From contig OY987305.1 in NCBI GenBank assembly GCA_963920635.1, positions 22,468,876-22,532,875 on the forward strand: 64,000 bases of DNA, given 5' to 3'. This document shows, piece by piece, positions 33,125-44,259 of this stretch (positions are counted from its first letter, which is position 1; the number at the start of each line of letters is the position of its first letter). This stretch comes from Pseudeuparius sepicola. Taxonomy: Eukaryota > Arthropoda > Insecta > Coleoptera > Anthribidae. The notes under the pieces are model-generated. The model had not been told where the DNA came from and did no database searches. It saw nothing but the letters and a program-made list of their open reading frames with translations. The position numbers and the translations under genes are program-made.

Positions 33125-33320
33125 GTCACCTTTTTCTTGACGAATGTTTTCGGTTAGTTGTTAATCGCTGCCGTGGAGACGGTTGATAGCGGGCCTCGGT
33201 AGTTGTGACGGGAGTCTTTGACGATCACGACCAGTGGCTTTGACCCGCACCTTCGGGTGTGCTATCGTTATAATAATCCATGATCAATAGATTGATTCGG
33301 TGATTAATTGATTCTTTAGC

Positions 33321-34573
33321 TCATTAAAAGTATTTCTTTAAACATACCTAACATACATACCTAATAATTTTGTTAGGTAGGTATGTAGGAAAATCCTAAA
33401 CATTGGCCGAATAGAAACGCTAAGGTGTATATTGAACGGCAAATAAATTTTCGATATTTGAACCGTAGACACTATATTCTAACATGTAAATTCATATGTT
33501 CGTGGATAAAAAAATTTTTTTCAACAAGTAAATTGCAAGAAGCCTTTTCTGTTGGAAATGTATGGTCCCGGAAATGCCACGCTATTGGAATGAGAACGAA
33601 ACACAAACAAAACTTAGCTCACTTTATATCTTACCTTTTACCAAGATTTTTTCCTGTGATAAATTAGCAAAGCTATGTAGGTTATTTTCAATAGACACCG
33701 AATTTAGACAATATGAGATAAATTATCTCAATAAGTACAAAAAAAAAGAACTTCCTTATATTTATTATTCCAGAACTAGGTTATGCATTGTGATAAATGA
33801 ATTTCATCTTTATCGTTTGTAACAAATTCCCCACAGTTCGTTTTCCCAAAGTTGACATATCATGTTTTATTTCTTTAAATCATCCATATTTGCTATTTTG
33901 ATCATAGTAAAAGAAGACTAGAGATCTCAGGAGAACAGTAAATTCACGTACAACTCTTTCTGAATCGGGTGAAATTAGATTCTAGCTCCAGAAAATTCAA
34001 GGGCTCTGCAAATATGATGTGTTAACAAATTTGTTATTGAATTAGTAATTTTCGATTTTTATTTATTTTCATTAAACAGCAATAAATATGATACATAATA
34101 ATAATGTTTAATTCATAAGTTTATATCGAAAAAAGTAAGGAAATATACGTATCATAAAATAATAACCTTGTAGTTAATTTTCTTTGATGAATTTACACCT
34201 AACCTATAACAGTCAAAAGCTTAAAATGGCAACCATTAACCTTTGGTAATATTGTAATATATTTCACCATGTTTTATAATGTATACCCCACGACTGTTAT
34301 AAAAATGTGGTTGCTGAAAGTTACGTAGTAATAACTTTAGGTAACTCTAATCACCAATTTTAGTGACACCTGGAAACCTAAGAGTTCGAGTGATACTTTA
34401 CCTAATAAAACTAAAAGTAAATTTTGCAACTACCTATTGATAATACAAGTAGTAACCTTTATATCAACCCAGAGTAGCACGGGCACGCGCATATTCTGTA
34501 AAAACGAATATATGACATAACCTCTAATTAAGTTTTACTACCTGCATCAGAAATATTATTAATAATTGTTATT
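33321..34573. other. No recognised gene
   Basis: Contains a short palindrome ACATACATACCTAA/TTAGGTAGGTATGT near 33345-33390. Overlapping 80- and 86-codon ORFs at 33425-33822 lack motifs. The rest is AT-rich. Confidence 0.35.
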
Positions 34574-34750
34574 ATGTATTGTGTGTGTTTTATGAGCAAA
34601 ATGTCATTTAAAATTGTACAACCACAAGAACCTGACAAAAATACTTCTAGTTTATCAGTTGTACCAAGCGTATGGGCAAATTGCAGAAAGAAATGGACAT
34701 TCAGACAAAGATACCGCAGTAATAAAAGCGAAGTAGGGAAGAAAATATAA
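34574..34750 (+). CDS. Short ORF resembling the N-terminus of an insect repeat-associated protein
   Basis: In-frame ATGs at 34574, 34592 and 34601 lead to a stop at 34748-34750. From the third ATG it reads MSFKIVQPQEPDKNTSSLSV then VPSVWANCRKKW, then a basic tail. An FK(I/V)VQ start followed by VVPS.W is, from memory, a common opening of insect proteins that continue into a DUF4806-type region; I could not verify this. It is only 49-58 codons and no continuation or clear donor site was found, so it is a first exon, a fragment or chance. Confidence 0.35.
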   Translation: MYCVCFMSKMSFKIVQPQEPDKNTSSLSVVPSVWANCRKKWTFRQRYRSNKSEVGKKI

Positions 34751-36180
34751 GTAACAGTGAATAAAATGAATAAGAATTATTATTCAATGCCTGTTTTGTG
34801 TTTTTATTTACTTATTGTTATTTTGTTTTACCATATAAGTTTGTGAAGTTCTGTTATATTATTTTATGGTCTTATTATAAGAGACTAGGACTACAGATGA
34901 ATAATTTATGTAATGTAGATGTATAACAAGAGAATAGTTAGAATGTATTAATAAGCCATAAATAAACCTCATGTTATGGACATGCGTAGATCGAAATCAT
35001 TTTTTTCAGTTGCATAAGGGAGTTGATATTACTTGAGGTTTTTAATTGATTTGGAGAAGACCAGTACATAACTATAGCTCTCGGAAGTTATATAGCAGCC
35101 TCTTAATTTCGCAGAAAGAACAAAGACGTGTTTAGAATTACCTATATACAAAACCTAGCCCTACAGGTTTTATAAAGTAGTTCCAAGACCATTATATAAC
35201 TCGGTTATAAAACTTTTGGTAACAGGAATTCGAGGTTTTATTAAAAAGGTTACAAACACTAGATCGTGACCTTATTATAAATCTATCAGTAACCGGTCAT
35301 CTAGAAGACGCTTATAAAACTTTATAAACCTTTAGTTGCTTTTATTACTATTAAAAAGCTGTTTTAAAACTAATGGTTACTAAAGATAAGCGAAAATATT
35401 ACGCATTGTAACTTGGGGACGTCTATACCACACTGTGTCAAAACACTATTTTAAAAATAATTTTCAAAAAGAGTCGTTTGTATCATAGAGCACTTTTATA
35501 CAAAAATGGTGGCGTATTGGGCGTGAGAAACCTCTATGTCCTCAATGCTGTCAATTTTATTAGTAAGATGAAAAATGTATATGGCCGTCTGTCTACCATA
35601 TTATGTATCAGACAGTATCAAACGTTACTCAACTTTTAACAACACCTTTAACCGTTGAATGAACGACACTCAACGCTTTAACGCATAGTTCCTTTACACA
35701 ATGCTTTGTCACATATTATGCTCCAAAATTATACTCGTATAACAAGCCTTCGTCCTCCTTAAGAATGTTATGTACTGTAGATGTAGAAATTTATGTAATA
35801 ATTTTAATATTATATATTATAGTGTCATCATGATAAACAATGTAGAGACAGGGTGGAGTGTAATTTAGAAATGTTAGAATTTACGCATAATCGGCTTGTC
35901 CTTTTTTATAATTAATATAAAAATTATCTCTTATATGACAATATAAAAAAAGAATTTTTACAATAGTCTATAAAGGAAAGTTGAATTTATATTTCCAAGT
36001 TATTAAATTAGATCATTACAGACATAAAATCTTAATAGAATTGATATGAGGATAAAGAAAGTCCAAGGTATAACTTAGTACTGGTACGAGACCTATTTAA
36101 AGTTGAAAAAACTTAAAATTACAAAGTTCTGTACGTAATATTTTAAAGATTAAAACGCTTTGTATGAAAAACACACTTAC
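34751..36180. other. No recognised gene
   Basis: AT-rich; several TATAAC/GTTATA-containing words recur at 34200-35400 without a regular period. Nothing assigned. Confidence 0.35.
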
Positions 36181-36430
36181 ATGAACCTCAAGGGTACTCA
36201 GGAGTGACTCGCCGTCCTCGACTGGGTTTCGTTGATTTCTTCGATGAAGTTGCTGAACAGGTTTCCGATCAAGTCACGATTGGAACTACGACCAGGCGTG
36301 ACTGTCCAATAGCTGCAGTAGTGGCGGTCAGATATTACCAGCTCGTACTCTCAGGGCATAGCCAAGTCAGCTGCTACTGTACTAGCGTGTGGTCGGTAGG
36401 TTGCCAAGGGGTGGTATGACGTGTGGATTG
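36181..36430 (-). other. GC-richer island with a consensus 5' splice site (possible exon)
   Basis: The minus strand has CTTGAGGTTCAT followed by GTAAGTGTG, a near-perfect donor at 36180/36179. GC content rises between about 36190 and 36430. No frame stays open to the donor with recognisable protein sequence, so if transcribed it could be a noncoding or UTR exon. A second consensus donor, GGCAG|GTGAG, lies upstream on the same strand at 37032, preceded by TTTTCCGCAG (candidate 37-nt exon, 37032-37068). Confidence 0.25.
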
Positions 36431-37203
36431 ACTTGGTGTCCGTTGAACGTGCAAAAAAACTTAACACGTTCAACGATACAGAACTTACATTTTACAACCC
36501 AAAACTATATTAGTTAAATCTCGACAATATGCTACTTAAACCCCAACGAATATTCATGAATATACCCCCGGTATATAATTGAATTACAAACTTGACTTCA
36601 CAAATTATTGGTAGCCAAGAATAAATCGAACGATATTAAACTAAATATTCCGAAGAAATTAAAGATAAAGAAATTCAAAAATAGAGGTGACGGTCCCCTC
36701 AGAAATTACTCGAATTTGCAACATTAAAAATTAACTGTACACAGCCAGTCAGCTGTGAAAGAAAGCTTTGCTCCTCGAAAGACAAAAAATACGATATTAA
36801 ATTTTCCTACAAAGTATTTAACAACGATCAAAGGTAGTGCGACAAAATAAAGATAAAATAATAATCTCCCCTCAGGTATGAAAAATGAAAATATTGTGCT
36901 CCCCAAAACATGTTAATCCACCTACAATATACAATGTTCCGATAAGAAAAAAACAATCGAAAATTACTCGAAACCAAGAAAAAAAAACGGTTAAAAGGAA
37001 GTAAAGTAAAGAATAAATTAAAATAACTCACCTGCCACCTGTGCTCCTGGTCTGATCCTCACTCCTTGCTGCGGAAAACGTAGTTTTTCAACTGAAGCGT
37101 CCCCTTGACCTTCAAAATGACTACCCTTAAATCAGTTAACGTAATGAAATTTTGTTACTATAGCAATAGTGCAAAAGTGCTCTAAATGTTAGCCCAATAT
37201 TTT

Positions 37204-37396
37204 ATATACAGGTTGTCCCACTATTAACTGCCGCGATCAATTTCTTGGAAAATTTGGCAGCACTTTGGAAGTCGCCCGTATTTTAAATGACAAATAAAAT
37301 AAAATTTTAAAAATAGGGGTTTCCATTTAAAAAAAATGACTTTTAACGATTTTTTCAATTTAAGTTGTAATGTTAGGTTTTGATCACCCTGTATTT
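37204..37396. mobile_element. Possible eroded Tc1/mariner-type MITE
   Basis: TATACAGGTTGTCCCAC at the left and GATCACCCTGTA at the right are in the correct relative orientation for a ~190-bp element, but the interior pairing is poor. Composition resembles the 54.46-kb MITE. Confidence 0.35.
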
Positions 37397-38190
37397 ATTT
37401 ATTATCAAAATGCCAACAGAGTCCACTTAAGTAGATCCCCTCCTACAAGGAAACCAATCTCAATTAAATAATAAACACTTTCATATAGGAGACATTGATA
37501 GTTATGTTTAGGCCTGCAAATGTCATTTTTGATATAAAATTTTAAATATATGTCAAAAAAGGCTACACTTATATAGGATATATAGGATATATAGGATGTC
37601 CTATTTAAAATAAGCCAGCTGGAATCAACTTACGATATAACCGTAAGTGCCACCATCTTGAAAATATTGTAGCCGAATTGCCTTCATTGACTTTAGTAAA
37701 CTGCCAAAAAATTCCAAAGTATGTATATCTTAAAGTAAATGGCATCATTTACCCATTATCTACGTTCTAACATATCTAACTACATGTAATTATTTCAATA
37801 ATTTCACAATAAAAAATCAATAATTTGATTCAAATAAGAATATTTCCAAATTGGGGCGCATCTAGTAGAAAGCACACTCTTAAACTGACAGTTCACTTTA
37901 CAATCAATATTGTGCCATTAAGTTATAACAATTAAGAAACGAGGAAACCTCCATTTATAATTTTAATTGTTATATTAATTAAATAATTAAATTGTTAGGG
38001 GGAGTATACGACTGCCCTGCATATTTACTATGAGCAATATTATGCAGGTATAATTTATATGTTGCGTTTAGACCATCTACGACAACATGTTTTTTCTGTT
38101 TAAATCAAATAATTCAGAAAGATTACAGTTTCTAAGCATAAGTTTTCATTTGTGTTGAGGGAGTTATATGTACAGGAGGTTAGAATGAAA

Positions 38191-38332
38191 CGAGTATAAA
38201 AGGCTCGGTAATTTGTAATCAATAATGGTTCACCACTAGCCATAGAGGATGAGTTATGTAGATGGAAGAGTTAAACGACTATAAAAAGCTCGGTCATTTG
38301 TAATCAATAATGATGGTTCACCACTAGTCATA
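38191..38332. repeat. Two-copy tandem duplication, period ~86 bp
   Basis: GAGTATAAAAGGCTCGGTAA...CACTAGCCATAG is repeated as GACTATAAAAAGCTCGGTCA...CACTAGTCATAG, with a 3-bp ATG insertion in the second copy. Confidence 0.8.
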
Positions 38333-38495
38333 GGCCAGGATTTCTCTTGCGGCGTTTAATGTTATAAGTTAACCGCAACAGTATAGGTATACTGTATAAG
38401 AGTGAACAAAAACACGAGGCTTAAAATACACTAATACAGACAAGATCATGAAAATTTCATCACAACTTTTAAACAAAATGAATATTTTGTTATTC

Positions 38496-38632
38496 TTGCC
38501 GCAAATGGCAGCGATGACAAAATAATAGTAATTGCCCCCCTCCTTCGCACAAGGCTTTAGTTGCTTCTGGGTTACTCCTAGTTTCGAGTATTGTGAAGGT
38601 GTGAATTATCATTAATATTATTATTATTTCTT
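38496..38632 (+). repeat. Dispersed repeat family E, copy 1
   Basis: Shares CAAATGGCA.CGA.GACAAA, AATAATAGTAATTGCCC and ACTCCTAGTTT.GAGTATTG with 45718-45842; ends in an ATTATTATT microsatellite in both copies, which may be the element's tail. Confidence 0.75.
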
Positions 38633-39214
38633 GGCATTTTCTATAATGCATATTAAATAAATATAATATAATAATATCTTCAAGCTTCTTGGGTGAAGTG
38701 AAGAGTGTCAAATGGTAAGGGACACCACAGGTGCATGATAATATCCTTTACCGGAAAGGGATTTTAGAATAATTAAACAAGCCGTCATATTTAATTGCCC
38801 TGATTATTCATATTAATAATCTATACCTTCGCGTTCAAGAGATGCTATACAGTTTCATGTTGGAAACGACGCTTAGATTAAATGCCACCTAAATTAATTG
38901 CTACTTTTACGCTATACTACCAACTACGTAAGATAGATAATTAAAAAAAAATAAAAAAAGTGAGTCGAGGGTGGCAATCCGTTATTGAATATACATAAAT
39001 ATGGAGATTGCTTTAAAAGGATGGCTTTAATGATATAATCTACAGCGTACTGCCGGCAGGACGAAAACCACTCATTTGAGGACTTACAAAATCGTAATAT
39101 TTAAGGCTTTTCCGTCTTTCTGGCAGGATTGAAAGTAGTATCAAAAAATTCTTTAAAATTCAAGCTACCAGCGCAACTTTTGATCAGGACTGTACGTCAA
39201 ATCGCAGAGAAGTT

Positions 39215-39460
39215 ATGACCTGTCGAATCTCCCGTATTTTAGTCGCAAAAATGATGCGAGTGGGGCAGCGTGTTTCCGCTTTGGCTAGTTGTTTTGACGC
39301 GAAATATGACAATTCGTGGAGCTTTTCTCAGTTTGGTGACCAGTGGCGGTCGGCACGGTGTTATGGTACAATTAGAAAAAATATTAAATCGAAGAATTTG
39401 GCTCTAGTGCTTTGGGATATTGATAAAAAGGTAGTCAAAATTTCACTTGATGCCCTATGA
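39215..39460 (+). CDS. Unassigned 81-codon ORF
   Basis: Reads MTCRISRILVAKMMRVGQRV, continuing to DQWRSARCYGTIRKNIKSKN and ALVLWDIDKKVVKISLDAL. The pattern VG..VSAL...RCYG.I......LVLWD.D resembles the small beta-barrel (Tudor/SH3-like) modules found in some transposon-linked insect proteins. That is a remembered pattern, not a verified match. No donor or acceptor was located; it could be a fragment. It lies just left of the fold-back at 39506. Confidence 0.3.
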   Translation: MTCRISRILVAKMMRVGQRVSALASCFDAKYDNSWSFSQFGDQWRSARCYGTIRKNIKSKNLALVLWDIDKKVVKISLDAL

Positions 39461-39505
39461 GTGGAAGACTGTGAACAAGGTAACAAGGAAAACATTCTCT
39501 TAGCA

Positions 39506-39944
39506 TTTTTTCATATGTGTCATGGGTTCATAGCAAATTTGATTTTTTCGTATTATTTCGGGGTACCTACCTACTTCTGAAAAATTAGCTTAAAACATCG
39601 CTCCACAAGTTACACTCAAAGCAGAAAAAAAACTTTTTCTTACTTTAAATATAGTAACTTTTACCAATAAACTTACCCATTCAAGGTTTTACTTTTCAAG
39701 ATACAGAGCGTAGGTAACATTAATTGTATCTTCCTTAAATGTATTAGAACCTGTATCTTCAAAAGTACCTAAAGCCTTAAATAGGTAAGTTTATTGGAGA
39801 AAGCTACTTTATTTTAAGTAGCAAACACATTATTTCCACTTTAAGTGATACTTATGGAGCAATTTTTTAGATAATTTTTCAGAAATACCCTGAAATAATA
39901 CAAAAAATCAAATTTGCCACGAAACCATGACACATACAAAAAAT
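39506..39944. mobile_element. Fold-back element (~440 bp)
   Basis: TTTTTTCATATGTGTCATGG at the left pairs with CATGACACATACAAAAAA at the right. Arms of ~200 bp, including AAATTTGATTTTTT(C/T)GTATT and GATACAG/CTGTATC near the centre, surround a ~30-bp loop. No ORF. Confidence 0.82.
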
Positions 39945-39955
39945 TACCAGGAGGG

Positions 39956-40206
39956 CATTTTTGTTTAAAATTAAAATAGACATAAGAAATTGAATACATT
40001 TTATTGCTATACTAGGTGTTTTTTTTTTCTAAAAACAATTATACTAATTACCTACTTCCACGCCACTGGTTGTTCAAGATGCTTGATATTAACAGGTTTT
40101 ATGCTAACCTATGCGGTTATAACGTGTACCAAATATAACTTAAATATCTCAACTAGTTTGGTAAATATTCAATAAAGACCACATGTTTCTTAAAACATTA
40201 ACACCC
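39956..40206 (+). repeat. Dispersed repeat family F, copy 1
   Basis: About 250 bp similar to 46614-46868. Shared words are GATATTAACAGGTTTT, CGGTTATAACGT.TACCAAAT and AAATATCTCAACTAGTTTGG. It contains only a spurious 61-codon ORF. Confidence 0.8.
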
Positions 40207-40431
40207 TGTAACTTTTTAATAAGGCTTTACAATGATATAGTTTATAAAAGAAAGTGCGGTTATTTTTTGCTTTTCTATCACCTGTTGAAGTGTCGCAGAA
40301 TAAAACTGAATCACCCTGTATTTTAAAAGTATAGCTATATAGGTTGATTGTTTGAAGAGATTTTTTTTTGTTTTTCATATTTTATTTATCAAATAAATAA
40401 ATAAATATTTGTTTTTTAATGTTCCACTTTA

Positions 40432-40928
40432 TACAGTGACCGGCAGAAAGTTGGGCACAAATGGAAAACTTTTTTATTATTAATTTCTCAGAAAATTTTA
40501 TTCTTGATAAAAGTTGGTGCATCATTTCAAACTCAAAACGCACATATCAAAATTTAAATATCTCTTTTTGGATACGAGGTAGATTTAAAAATGTCAAAAT
40601 AACTCAAGAGTAAAGTACCCTTATTTTTTAAAATGCGGTAAAAAGTTACTTACAAAAGTTGTTTGGAATCAAATGTGAATGTCAGATTTAAAGTCACAGC
40701 CAACTAGTCGGAAAAAAAAGGAAATTTAACTTTTTTTATATTTTTTCGACTACCCTGTGTATTACAAAAAAAAAAAAACAAAATACCGCAAGCGCAACTT
40801 ATCGGATAACACATGAATTTGCTACTAAACTTTGATTTTGTTCGATTAGCAGGTAGAAATTTAAATTGATCGAAATCAGAGTTAAAAAATATTAAATTTT
40901 TGTGTCCAACTTTCTGCCGGTCCCTGTA
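40432..40928. mobile_element. Tc1/mariner-like MITE (497 bp)
   Basis: Left end TACAGTGACCGGCAGAAAGT and right end ACTTTCTGCCGGTCCCTGTA are near-perfect inverted repeats; TA flanks each end. The interior has poly-A and poly-T runs and no ORF. Confidence 0.88.
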
Positions 40929-41615
40929 TTAGGTACACACACCACGCCACTGGACTCCTGTAATAAATTTCTGAGAGGTCGGAATCAATATACCTTTTAC
41001 TATGGTACTGCTAGCAGGACTCTGTCGTCCTCTTTGAAGGACAAATGCATTTGCGGAACTAAGTCCTTCTAGCAGGATCTAGTCCCGGTAAAAAAGTACT
41101 TCCGGAGGAGCTTCCAGCAGGACAACCTTTTGGATCTCCAAATATCGAGGTTAGTATTATGTACAGAGTGTTCCAACGAAAACTGCAAGCCCCCTTAACT
41201 TTTACGTGATTTCTTTCCTTAGAAAACAAGTTTTATGTGGAAATTGTAGATGCATACCAAACTGAACGAATTTCCAAATATTAAATTGTATTATTTATTG
41301 GATTAACATAAATTTGTGTCTTTTCTGAAAGAGAGAGAGGTCGGTGCTATGGAAAAAAAGACCAAATATGCACCTGTGTGTAAGCTAATCTCCTACAACT
41401 ATAGAAGATTCCGTACCGTGTACAATTTTTATTTGAACATCGAAACTAAGTGTCACATGAAGCAGATTTCCAGGTAGTTTGCTTTTATTTTCCTTTGCAG
41501 CTGAATAATTCATAAATGGTGAGTCAGAGAGCAACATTAGATCAAACAAAATTATTAATTTCTAATTTTCAGACTATTTCAAGAATGTACAAAATACAAG
41601 TCTAGTGTCAAGCTG

Positions 41616-43043
41616 TATACAGGGTGATTCACGTAAGTGGATCATTAGAAGTTTACGGGGAAGGAGTATGAATTTTGATTTCAAATTTTGGTTACTTATA
41701 TAACAGGCTGTATATTTTCAACTTCCGATCACTTCCGGTTATACCGGAAGTCAATAACAACTTTGTTATTTCAAATAGAACACCCCATATATTATTGCAC
41801 CATTTGGTTCCCTATTAAATTCCAAATTTTTTTTCTGAATATAATGTGTACCCTATTCCTAACCCTTTTCGAGATATTCGCAAATTTTTGATTTTTTTTA
41901 GTGTTGCAGCCATCGACCATAGTGATGATAACTTTGAAATTTATGAATCTGGAAAACTGAAATTTTGGACTGTCGTAGGCGGATGTCAACTTTATTAAGT
42001 GGTCTGTATGCCATTTCAAAATATTGTACAGGGTGTTCGGGAAAAAATTCCCAATATCAACATCGAAAAATTTTAAAATCTCATCTTTTTCAAATGGAAC
42101 CCATATTTTTTTATTGTACCATTGAAATGCTTGTGAAAAGACAGTTCAAAAAGATACAACACACTATATGTCTAAATGAAGCGGTTGCTTCGTTATTACG
42201 CAAAATACGTATTTTTTCTGATGCTCTGTATCAACAAAGATGTCATTTCTCAAGGGGCGTCACGTTATAGGGGGCCATGGAAAATGAAATAACGCAATTA
42301 TATGACAAGGTTAAGGGCTATTTAATTATATTTTTTCCCTGAGAAGCAACAATACAAAATTAAATAATATTAACAATTACATAATAATAGGTAGGTACTA
42401 GAATGTAAAACATATTCAAAATATCTTCGTTAGAATAGTTAATTTGAGCCATTCTTGCCAACAGTTAATATTTTATTGTTTGGAACACAATAAATGAAAA
42501 ATCCATGGCCGCCTATTAGAAAAGGTCCGTTGTTTCTTGATATGGAGCAGCAAAAATACGTATTTTGCGTAATAACGAAGCAACCGCTTCATTTAGACAT
42601 ATAGTGTATTATATTAAAAAATATGGGTTCCATTTGAAAAAAATTAGATTTTTCAATTTTTCGATGTTGATATTGCGAATTTTTTCCCGAACACCCTGTA
42701 CAATATTTTGAAATGGCGTACATACTATTTAATAAAGTTGACTTTCGCCTATGACAGTCCAAAATTTCAGTTTTCCAGATTAATAAATTTCAAAGTTATC
42801 TTCACTATGGTCCATGGCTGCAACACTCAAAAAAATCAAATATTTGCGAATATCTCGAGAAGGGTTAGGAATAGGGTACACAGTATATTCAGAAAAAAGA
42901 TTTGGAATTTAATAGGGAACCAAATGGTGTAATAATATATAGGGTGTTCTATTTGAAATAACAAAGTTGCTATTGACTTCCGGTATAACCGGAAGTGATC
43001 GGAAGTTGATGAAAATCATGTTAAGTGGGACACCCAGTATATT
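41616..43043. mobile_element. Large fold-back element with internal TACAGGGTG-type motifs
   Basis: Arms (about 41715-42245 and 42530-43006) share TCAACTTCCGATCACTTCCG, GGTTCCCTATTAAATTCCAA, GTACAGGGTGTTCGGG and AAGCGGTTGCTTCGTTATTA with their complements, around a ~285-bp loop. The outermost TACAGGGTGATTCACG (41618) and CACCCAGTATA (43036) may be the true ends, with ~60 bp extra in the left arm. ORFs of 75-101 codons on both strands are arm shadows. Confidence 0.82.
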
Positions 43044-43846
43044 AATAGTAAGTTCGCATTTGTAAAATCTTGACTTTCCTAGAAGATCGCACTATCCGGC
43101 AAGGCCTCGGCCCAGCGAGCAACTGTTTGATATATATGCTTCGATTTGACTGTGTGCACATGCGTGCTCATATTATACTCTTTCCTAGCAAGTGCGAAGT
43201 GAGTGCAAACCGGTTGTTTCAACTCTAAAAATTTAAAAGTTTCTATTAGTTGTGTATCAGCATTGACTGAAATATTCGAATATTGCAGTAACGTTATTAG
43301 TGCAATATCTAATTTTGAACAATGGGACACGAAACGTATGCGTGGCGTTTAAGAAAAACGTAATCAGCCCGTACACATAAAAAATATTTGTTTTGATTTG
43401 TATGTATTTGTATTGATTCGGTATTTGTATTTGGTCTGGGCTCTCATATGTTTTATAACGCAAAAGTCGAACTCAGTCTAGTGGTTCACGAATCGCATCC
43501 ACTTTGATCCAGTTTGGATCTCATGATTTTTAAATATTTTTATTTTAACATATATTCAGTATCTCTCATTTGCGTCATAAAAGCTCTAAAAGCCAAAAGT
43601 ACTCCATACTTATAAATGAACTCTAACCGCGAAGCTACCTAGTTCAAATTTTTGAGAGGCTTAACACTGACGACTAGCCGTTTTAAACAGTTGTACATAA
43701 TTAAAAGGATTGAGGAAATAACAGCGGCATTTCTCTAGAATTTTAAGAAAAAACACTCGGCAAAAGTTAAGATGGCTAGGTTTGTTTATAAAACTACAGT
43801 TATATATGTGATACCTATACATACATATTTATAAATGTCGATGTTC

Positions 43847-44257
43847 TTAAATACCAACGTGTTTTCCTAAATACATCTGTACCAGCAGTGTGGGCATGAG
43901 CGTAATGATGAAATATGATGCATGCAATCCTGGTGACTTGTCTTGAGGCAAAAGGGAATATATGGCTCGATTAACTAAAGTTTGCGGCACTTTTCTCTGA
44001 TCGAATAAATCAAAGTGATCCAAATAAATTTTTCTCATTAAAATCCGCTCAGCCGCCCACCAACTGAATTTGACAAGTGTTTTTTCAGCTTTTTCTATTA
44101 AAGGCTGCTCCTGCGTAAGGGACTGGAGCGCGTTACCTGCCCCGCTGAATACCCCCAGTGTAAATTTATCAATGTCGAGATGTAAAAAGATTTTAGATTT
44201 GCGTTTTAGGTTTGAGTAAAATAATTTATAAACAGAGTCACCTATAGGTTCGCGCAA
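43847..44257 (-). CDS. Unassigned 136-codon ORF
   Basis: Minus-strand ORF, MREPIGDSVYKLFYSNLKRK to LVQMYLGKHVGI, with balanced composition, charged and aromatic residues, and a weakly hydrophobic C-terminal run (residues ~115-130). It is among the longest frames not explained by a repeat, and GC is slightly above its surroundings. No family recognised and no splice sites resolved. Confidence 0.3.
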   Translation of the reverse strand: MREPIGDSVYKLFYSNLKRKSKIFLHLDIDKFTLGVFSGAGNALQSLTQEQPLIEKAEKTLVKFSWWAAERILMRKIYLDHFDLFDQRKVPQTLVNRAIYSLLPQDKSPGLHASYFIITLMPTLLVQMYLGKHVGI

Positions 44258-44259
44258 AC

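Larger units (their letters stand above)
32822..33320 (+). mobile_element. Penelope-like remnant with interleaved inverted repeats A-B-A'-B'
   Basis: Segment A (32822-32912, minus sense) is inverted relative to A' (33048-33139). Segment B (~32935-33027, GATAGCACACCTGAAGGTGC) is inverted relative to B' (~33227-33312). The order A-B-A'-B' makes the two inverted pairs interlock instead of nesting, as expected from partially duplicated terminal units. A and A' each contain a hammerhead: A' intact, A mutated. No reverse transcriptase ORF or target duplication was found, so boundaries are approximate. Confidence 0.6.

Noticed and set aside
36204..36419. 71-codon plus-strand ORF as a gene
   Set aside because: No domain; lies opposite a better splice-site signal on the minus strand, and the frame is open probably because of higher GC.
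41792..42932. Paired 67-101 codon ORFs at 41.7-42.9 kb
   Set aside because: Shadows of the inverted arms of the fold-back at 41616-43043.
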